A stretch of 64,000 nt of DNA from Vermamoeba vermiformis (Eukaryota > Tubulinea > Echinamoebida): the NCBI GenBank assembly GCA_045837725.1, contig JBEWZL010000017.1, positions 1-64,000 on the forward strand, given 5' to 3'. The notes under the pieces were generated by a model. The model did no database searches, was not told the DNA's origin, and saw only the letters and a program-made list of their open reading frames with translations. Shown piece after piece: positions 56,566 to 64,000 of the stretch (positions are counted from its first letter, which is position 1; each line of letters begins with the position of its first letter). Made by a program: the position numbers and the translations under genes.

Positions 56566-56968
56566 GACCAGGAGCGGTCCGATCTCGTGTAATTTAGTTG
56601 TGCACGTGTTTACCGAATGCAGTTTATCGGTTCAATTTTGTACAAACTTGTAATATTGTAAAATAGAAAGCGGTTATAAAAGATTAAAATCAAGCTACGA
56701 GTATCGCGCTCAGTTTTGATCCTCAGTTCCGAAAAGGAAATGTCAACTTTGCGATTGATCCGATACGATCTAAACGTTGATTTTAATGTGCCTAACGGTC
56801 GTTAGGTTAAGTCTTACTTCAACCGAATCGAGTTAGACAATAGCCGATCGAGAAAATGATGCAATTTTTCTTTGCCGACTCTTATCCTTGTAATATAGTT
56901 GTAAATACACCATTCACCAATTTATGTAAGAGTATTCCAACGAACAACAATTACGACCAGTATAAGCC
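56566..56968. other. Intergenic region, nothing recognised
   Basis: About 400 bp between two + strand genes. It holds the 3' end of the preceding gene and the promoter of WDR83. No frames with family resemblance, repeats or RNA signals were seen. Confidence 0.5.
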
Positions 56969-59066
56969 ATGAAGAGGACGGATTCAGCTCCATCTCAGCA
57001 AAGCAAAAATGCTACCGCTCCAGCAGTGAACAATGCAGTAAAGAATTTGCCCGTTAAAGAATTAAAAACTTTGGAAGGACACACGGCATCCGTAGTAGCG
57101 GTAAAATTTAGCAGTAAGGACAGCATGTTAATACACAAAAATATTTATTTAAATTCTTATGACAAGCAAAAAATACCGAAACTTCTATTGTTAAATAAAA
57201 GAACAGAATCTGAATTTTTCCTGCAGGTAACGGAAATTATTGCGTAAGTGGCTCTTACGATCGAACGTTACGTTTGTGGAATCCGCAGAAAGGAACGACT
57301 ATTAAGGTCTATAAAGGCCATGGTTATCAAGTTGTGGACTTGGTTATGTAAGTATACGCAATTGGCATACTGCCGAGTTACTGTAACTAATTTGTCCGGC
57401 AGATCCAACGATAACACTCAGATTGCGTCTTGCGGAGGAGATCGCGCTCCATTTCTTTGGGATGTGTCGTCAGGAAACATTATTAGAAGATTTAAGGGCC
57501 ATGATCAGGTATGAATTACCTTTTTATTCTCAAACTCTATCTCGGCAAATCGTCAATTTTAGTTTTTTCCGCCGCAAATTTCTTTTCTGATATAGTTAAT
57601 AGTTTTTGGCTCGTGCAAACTTGATTAACGATCTTTCATTCTATTATTAGCGATTGAATTGTATCGCCTGGAATTCGGACAATTCAGTATTGGCCACTGG
57701 ATCTTACGACAAAACGGTCAAGTTATGGGACTGCAAGTAAGTTTGATTGCGATAATTTAATGCGGTTGAAAGCGTAACAATTATCTCCTTTTGTGCCGGT
57801 ATTTACAAAATGCCATGTTAACTCACAAACTCCTATTTTTAGGTCTCGAAGTTTCGATCCGATTCAGACGCTCGAAGAAGCGAAGGATAGCGTATCATCA
57901 ATATTCATATCTAGTCAAGAGATCATTACAGGGTAAGTTCTGGTATTATTAATTAACTTACTGCCGGAATCACACATACATTTTGCAAGTAGATTTCCTG
58001 ATCTGCGACTTATTTTGGTTTGCTGTATTTTTGGCTAATACTGAATTGCGTATCTAGGTCAATTGATGGGCGCGTGCGAGTATATGATATCAGAAAGGGC
58101 GAGCTGCGGTCGGATTACATTGGGCGTAAGTATTGCCACAAAATGGCGTTACAAATTGCCAAATTTCAGCACATCCGGAGAACATCCATATTAAATTCCA
58201 TATGAAATTGAATCATCCTTATGAGTATATGATACTGATTCAAATCCGTTCGTGAAAAGTTTGATTCTGAAACATCCCACGAAGATCGGAGACGCTAATC
58301 ATAAAATTTTTATAATTATGGCTCGCCTATATTAATCTCCAGTGTACTCATAATGACTTGTTTATATAGAGCCTGTTACTAGTGTATCACTCTCGCACGA
58401 TGAAAACATTTTATTAGTAAGCACTTTGGATAGCACCATCCGCTTGTTGGACAAAGATGATGGCTCTTTATATCACGAGTACGTAGACATGATTAAATAA
58501 TGATACACTAAGGCGCAATTCTATTTCGATCCGATTTATCCGCGTTGGATGTGATTGTTTCGTAACAATTATTTTGAATTGTTTCGGGCTTCTTTTGCCA
58601 GTTGACAAAATAGTATACTAACCCGGTTATCGATAGATATAAGGACCATAAGAATAAGGAGTTTAAGATCGATAGCATATTCACCATGGATGACGCACAC
58701 GTCGTGAGCGGATCTGAAGACGGCAACATTTACTTTTGGAGTCTTGAAGAGGTAAGCCTATACTTTAGTCATTATATTCCTATATTTAAGTCCGTTTCAA
58801 AATCGTTCTGAAAGTCTGGCTGCTAATCTTTGCACGAAATTTTTAATTGAAGTAACCGGATCCTGTCATTTCTGACACTTGCCGAAAAACTAAGTAATGG
58901 CTAACGATGATTATCATAGGGAGAATTGGTTTACGTCGCTAGGGCGCACAAACAGATGACTACCGGCATTTGCTATCATCCTAATGAATGTTTCATGTTG
59001 AGCGCATCTGCAGATCACACAATCAAGTACTGGGGATCGCCATCTTATGAATTGAATGTAAATTAA
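56969..59066 (+). CDS. WDR83: WD40 protein WDR83 / MORG1 homologue
   Basis: Nine exons encode a seven-blade WD40 propeller of about 330 residues. ELKTLEGHTASVVAVKFSS, GNYCVSGSYDRTLRLWNPQ and GTTIKVYKGHGYQVVDL are followed by QIASCGGDRAPFLWDVSSG and IIRRFKGHDQRLNCIAWN, which match WDR83/MORG1 (its ASCGGDR/FLWDV block is characteristic). Later repeats are DGRVRVYDIRKGELRSDYIG, PVTSVSLSHDENILLVSTLD, and VVSGSEDGNIYFWSLEE, ending ADHTIKYWGSPSYELNVN. In animals it scaffolds ERK signalling and occurs with spliceosomes. A 30-residue asparagine/alanine-rich leader precedes the first repeat. Confidence 0.88.
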
Positions 59067-59379
59067 TCACACCCCACATGTAATAAAGTCATTTCGAAGT
59101 TAACGTGTATTGTTGCGTGTCTAAAACCGTTCACCGAAAAGCACGTCGGATAATCACCGCGGATGCGAGATCTAGTACACCGATTTTGTACTTTATTCAG
59201 CATTATTTAAATTACTAAATATGTCTTGGCGTAATATGATTGCGGAGCACTATAATTTAAAGTGTTTCAGTTCCACAATAGTGAGTGTTCTTTACACAGA
59301 TTTTTTTGCTTCGCTAAAATAAGATTTATATAAAACAAAATGAAACACGACAAGATAAAAACAATAGCCTATAGCTTAA
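59067..59379. other. Convergent intergenic region, nothing recognised
   Basis: 313 bp between the ends of WDR83 and the permease. AATAAA-like signals are present on both strands; no other feature was seen. Confidence 0.5.
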
Positions 59380-61877
59380 TTATGGATCTTCGTCGTCTAC
59401 AGGCGTATAGGTTCTGCTCTTGTTATAATTACGCTTCTCCATGCAGCGGTCGATTGCCTTTTTGATCCAGTACGCAGATCCGCCTACAAGCAAAACTCCA
59501 AAACCGGCGATCTAAAGGATATTTTATAATTAATATATATATTTAACAATAATAGTATATTGAAGCGTTACCTGAATTTTCCAATCAGTCATGGCAATAT
59601 TAAAGCCCGCAACAAGGAAGGGAAAGACGCTCAATAAAATAGCGCCGACTTTGCCCAAAGGCACGGCAAAAGGTCTTTCCATATTAGGCTCGGTGAATTT
59701 CAAGCGAATGAAGGTCAAGCAGAGGATAATCGCGTGACAACTGTAGAAGATGGATTCCATCTCTACCACGATATGGAAGTCGAACAATACGAGAACAGAC
59801 GTCGTCAGCCTGCAATAGTAAGTTACGTTAGTACTATAGTTAACTTCAAAATAAAAAATAATTCTCTCCGCAACATCCGGATTTGTTTGTTTCAAAATTT
59901 AGGACGCGGGCAGAATCGATTTATAATTGGTAGAAATAACAGTACTTACGTAAAGAACAACATAGAGACGAACGGCGTGTTGAATCTCGGCAGAGTCTTT
60001 GAAAAAATCTTCGGAATGTAACCGTCCTCGCTAAACGAGCTGAGCGCGGCTGAAGCGGTGTGCAAATAGGCGTTGTACGTGCCTAATGAGCTCACTAGAC
60101 CTCCTCCAGTCTATAATATACAAAATTGTGTTAATCAGATGAAGAGTAGGTCACATCCAGAAGTATCTTCAGAACTCGATCGAGATCAGTGATTAAGTTC
60201 AACATTAATATTCAGGTCATTGCAATTATTAGCATCATACTCTATCATACTAAAGAGCGAGTATCTAAGCTTTACTTACGAATACTAAGGCTAACCAACG
60301 ACCGCCCAAGTTTTCAGCCACGATCGGGTACGCGCCTTCAGTCAACATTGCAGGGTCTGTAGTAATGGCAACAATGGCACCAACGGGCAGCAAGTACGTC
60401 AACTAATATATAGCAATCATATTAGCACTCATGGAGAGCCTTCATTAGGAGTTACGAGGTGACATCCGCTCGTTCAGTACTTACAGTCATAAGACCAACA
60501 GTCGAGGCCATAGCCACTGGAAACGTCTTTCTAGCGTTCTTAACATCGCCTATATTAATAAGTACCTTAGTATCACATTTCAGAGTCAGATGTGGATTCA
60601 AAAGTCTCGATCCATTACCGAGCAAGCTAACTTCGTTGCTTCGTATAATATGCATGCGATGCATGCTATATTGGCATTCGCTACTTACCTATCAAAAATC
60701 CAGCGTACTCGTAGCCACACGTAGCCCAGATCAGAACACTTAAGTAAAGACCTGGATCCCAATCACCTTCCTTCACCAGCCATCGACTAATGGTATATAT
60801 GGTTAATAACGTACTATTGGATCTTATTATACTATCAAATCGCCAATGGCAATGAAAGAATGAATTTAGAGGCGTTTTTGAGATCGTGTTACATACTTTG
60901 GATCGAAGTCAGGAGACATTGAGGCCATGACGATTAATATAGCAAAAGGTATTAAAGTGAGCAATGTGAACACTTTTGAACTATTGCCGACGGATCCAGC
61001 ACCAAACATATTGATGCCTAAGCAAAGTAGAATAAAAGCAATACAAAGCAAATATTGCTCCCTAAAATAGTAAACAAATTAATACGCGATCCATACCCTA
61101 TAATATAGTATGATATTTACCAGTAAGCAAATTCGATTAAGGACTCGGTATAGGAGATAAAAATTAAAGGATAAACAGCCAGATCAATAACAATAGTTAT
61201 AACCATGATCAGCGCATCCAAATACGACAAAAAATCTCCTAAACCTATATAATATAATTAATTAGTAATTTTGAATCTATAATCTTATATTTTTACGAAC
61301 CTCGACGGATCCAGAGCAGAAATCCGCCAGAATTTGGCATGGAAGAGCCTAATTCGGCAGTAATAAGCGCAATAGGCATACTCCATAACCATGGCACGCA
61401 AATAATGCCTAATAAGCCAAAGAACGGCGGAATTGCACCACCAAGATCTGTAAATTGACGTTAATTTACTAATTCGATTATTTATCGAGATTAGCGTTAC
61501 CTTCAGTACCATATGAACCTCCACATACAAGAAAGAATACAATTGAGATCAAGGCGATTCGGCCAAGGGACTTTCAGAATACGAAATATTGTTAATTTAA
61601 TAAATAAAATCTCGGTGTTTTAATTTTAAGACAATGTTAATCGATCCATCTCTATTTTTGCACGATCGTTAATGTAATGCCATCAATATAATTAATTTTG
61701 AAAATAAAAATAAATGTCAAATTCAAATTTTCGAATAAATTGGATGCCGATAATCTGAATTAACGACGATTGGTGCTTATTCGCCTATCATTTAATGAAC
61801 CATACCTTGGTCGACTCGTCTTGATCTCCTTTTGCGGATATCAACGGATCGGCGTCATTGGCGGAAGATTCTGCCAT
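59380..61877 (-). CDS. Amino acid / polyamine permease, LAT-like (APC superfamily)
   Basis: About 480 residues over eleven or so exons. MAESSANDADPLISAKGDQD is a hydrophilic leader; the next exon gives SLGRIALISIVFFLVCGGSY and GTEDLGGAIPPFFGLLGII, the first two helices of an APC transporter, with VPWLWSMPIALITAELGSSM after it. LLCIAFILLCLGINMFG and VFTLLTLIPFAILIVMASMS are further helices, SVLIWATCGYEYAGFLIGDV and NARKTFPVAMASTVGLM are conserved in the LAT/PUT branch, and SLGTYNAYLHTASAALSSFS lies in the helix 8 loop. The C terminus (NYNKSRTYTPVDDEDP) is cytosolic. It resembles the plant polyamine uptake transporters and animal LATs; substrate not resolved. It is probably in the plasma membrane. 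Confidence 0.85.
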
Positions 61878-62396
61878 CCACAGTAGTTAACAAGATGCGA
61901 GTGCAAAAAATGAGCTGAATTTTGCACGATGTTCCTGTAATAACAAATAATATCCTCTAATTAATAAAGGACTTGTTGTATTCAACACTGAGTCGAAGAT
62001 AAAAATAAAACCGCGAAAGTTCACAAATAAAATTCCAAAAATATCACAGTTTAACTAAATAAAATGCTAGTATCATATGCAGCACGACATATTGAAAAAT
62101 TACTTTGGTGCAAAAAGCTACATCCCACTATAAAATTTTACTTTGTAAACGTTTGTAAGAGGCTTACGAGATTAATACCGTGTTAGGGCTCGTAATATGT
62201 AGTATACAACTGTGATCTGACGGACAAATGAGGGTCCGGTAACGGTACAACCTTTTTAAACTTTCTCCGCAGAAATTTTGCGTAAAATGGATTTAACAAT
62301 CAAAATTCGTCACCCAGTTTGAATTAACTATTTTTCTTAATAATACACTTGTACATCAACCGTATATAATTGTAGATAGTATACTAGTAAATAGAA
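61878..62396. promoter_or_regulatory. Divergent promoter region of the permease and proteasome genes
   Basis: 519 bp of AT-rich sequence between two divergent starts. No gene, RNA or clear repeat was recognised. A TATA-like TATATAA stretch near 62362-62370 lies just upstream of the proteasome start at 62397. Confidence 0.4.
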
Positions 62397-64000
62397 ATGG
62401 CTGGAATTGGAACAGGGGTAAGATTCGCACTAACAATTCAAACTTGCTTATCAACTGCACCTCATCACTATTCCCTTGTTATTATATCAAACACAGCAAT
62501 ATTGTGTCGGAATGCGACTATGATATGGAGATAATACACGATTAAAATCGAAAAAGTTTTTCAGATGGAAATAATATTTTTAAAAATTTATAGAACGCAG
62601 TGGCAGCTTTATAATTGATTATATATCGGTTATATATTTATTTATAACGTAATATTGTATTTATATTGATTTTTTCCTCTTTAGTATGATGTATCTGCGA
62701 TGACTTATTCGCCCGAAGGCAAAGTCTTCCAAATTGAATACGCACACAAAGCAGTCGATAACAGTGGGTATGTGATAATATATAGAAAGCGATTTGGACT
62801 TGAAATTGATCAAATCACCTCAAAAATTTCAAACTACTTGATCGACGAAAAAATTTTCATCAATCATAAATCGACTTAAATATTACTCAAACACTTGATC
62901 CATCATTACAGCATAATATATCATAATACAAATATTTTTTCCACGGTATTTTCTTTGTTCTAAGCTAGTTTTCTCATGCTAGTACCGCGATCGGTCTGCG
63001 TTGCAAAGACGGCATTGTCCTCGCCGTAGAAAAGATTGTGCCCTCAAAAATGCTCGAATCCACATCTAACAAACGCATTGGCACTATTGATGAGCACGTC
63101 GGTTGCGTAAGTACTGAAATTTAACTCGATCTGCTTTGTCGCGAACAACTTTGCTTGAAAAACTTGAAATTTGAATGTTTCTTCGTGCATATCATTAAAG
63201 TCATTATATATAGATGATATATAATGCATATTAATTGATTTTAATGTTTAGGCCATTGCTGGTTTGTTGGCTGACGGACGACAATTGATGAACAGAGCTC
63301 GCCAAGAGGCTGAATCTTATCAGTAAGTCTCCTATTAATATCTAATATAGTCCTCATTGCCATGTGAGCTATCACAATTTCCAGATAAGGAAATTATTAT
63401 TAAGATTAGAAATCGACCTCAAACTGGGCTTCTCACATTGCAAATTTTTGGTCAGAAATTAATCTTAAATCGATTTGAAAAGACTTATAGATATCATTAT
63501 ACTAATACTATTGCTATTATAGCCACAATTTCAACTCAGCTATTCCTCTGCGCGTGCTCAACGACAGAATTGCAGGATACGTTCAAATGTTCACTTTGTA
63601 CGCTTCAGTTCGACCATTCGGCTGCTCATTGATCTTCGGAGGCAAGGACATGCATGGTCCTCAATTGTTTATGGTTGAGCCTTCTGGTATTTCATATGTA
63701 AGTGACTCGCTATTGCGGATGTGGATGTGCAGATCTTTAGTCGTTACACGAAGTTACGGCTCTTCTAACTCGCAGCTAAATCAGTCTAATGTGATATATG
63801 CATTGCGTTCATGTGACTTACATATTTAATAGGGTTACTACGGCTGCGCTATTGGTAAAGCTAAGGCATCCGCCAAGACTGAAATTGAAAAGCTGAAGTT
63901 GACTGAAATGACTTGCCGCGAGGCTGTTAAGCATGCTGCTCGAATGTAAGTACCGTTAATTATATGAAGCAAGTATTGCACAGCTCTTCGTGCTTCTTAA
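62397..64000 (+). CDS. PSMA3: 20S proteasome subunit alpha-3 (alpha7/Pre10), 3' truncated by window
   Basis: The first exon is MAGIGTG, then [20 protein letters not shown] with the YSPEG and QIEYA motifs of all alpha subunits, [81 protein letters not shown], and [20 protein letters not shown], which is the alpha-3 form (Yx[16 protein letters not shown]). The last exon seen ends at 63946 with a GTAAGT donor, so at least one C-terminal exon lies beyond the window. Alpha subunits form the gate ring of the proteasome. One intron uses a TAG acceptor after AGCTAG that gives S-G|T-A in frame. Confidence 0.95.

Noticed and set aside
1-64000. CRISPR array, bacterial operon, LTR or other viral-type element
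   Set aside because: No spaced direct repeats, no reverse transcriptase, integrase, capsid or transposase domains were seen; genes are intron-bearing eukaryotic ones.

Overview
This window is nuclear DNA from a eukaryote with a compact, gene-dense genome. Most genes are split by short GT-AG introns (roughly 45-100 nt), intergenic gaps are small, and many genes are paired head to head. The gene content is that of a unicellular heterotroph. A 5S rRNA gene whose loop regions resemble, from memory, those of Acanthamoeba, together with an SH2 protein, RhoGAP, copine, CLU/TPR and F-box proteins, suggests an amoebozoan-like protist. That placement is inference; nothing here proves it.

Layout. 1-5.3 kb: the 3' end of a DNA-alkylation-repair-like gene, chromatin assembly factor 1 p60, a tiny membrane protein and a PUS1-type pseudouridine synthase. 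5.4-8.9 kb: a mitochondrial-looking SAM / P-loop NTPase / nuclease-like protein; one of its introns holds a GC-rich insertion with 10-bp inverted ends. 9-17.3 kb: a CYP51-like P450, signal peptidase SEC11, an eIF4E-family protein and a copine. 17.6-21.7 kb: a single F-box/Cys-rich gene, an aldo-keto reductase and a decayed F-box/Cys-rich pseudogene. 21.7-29.7 kb: an SH2 protein, a CLU-domain/TPR protein and a secreted protein. 29.9-34.6 kb: a 14-exon gene whose exons join in frame (4,068 nt) into a 1,355-residue protein with six F-box-like modules alternating with cysteine-rich zinc-binding modules. 34.9-45.5 kb: arginyl-tRNA synthetase, a small mitochondrial coiled-coil protein, a RhoGAP, a PB1/Hsp20-like protein and an L-gulonate 3-dehydrogenase homologue. 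45.6-54.5 kb: an F-box/armadillo protein and a PPP1R21 homologue with a 5S rRNA gene inside its last intron. 55.6-64 kb: an unknown nuclear protein, WDR83, an amino-acid/polyamine permease and the start of proteasome subunit alpha-3.

Most genes are independent housekeeping functions. The exception is the F-box theme: a single-module gene, a degraded copy, the six-module gene and a separate F-box/ARM gene point to local expansion of ubiquitin-ligase adaptor-like proteins. The poly-F-box gene is the best candidate for an undescribed system. The SAM-NTPase-nuclease-like protein is second. All gene structures were read by hand from splice signals and reading frames, so exon edges may shift by a few bases where not stated.
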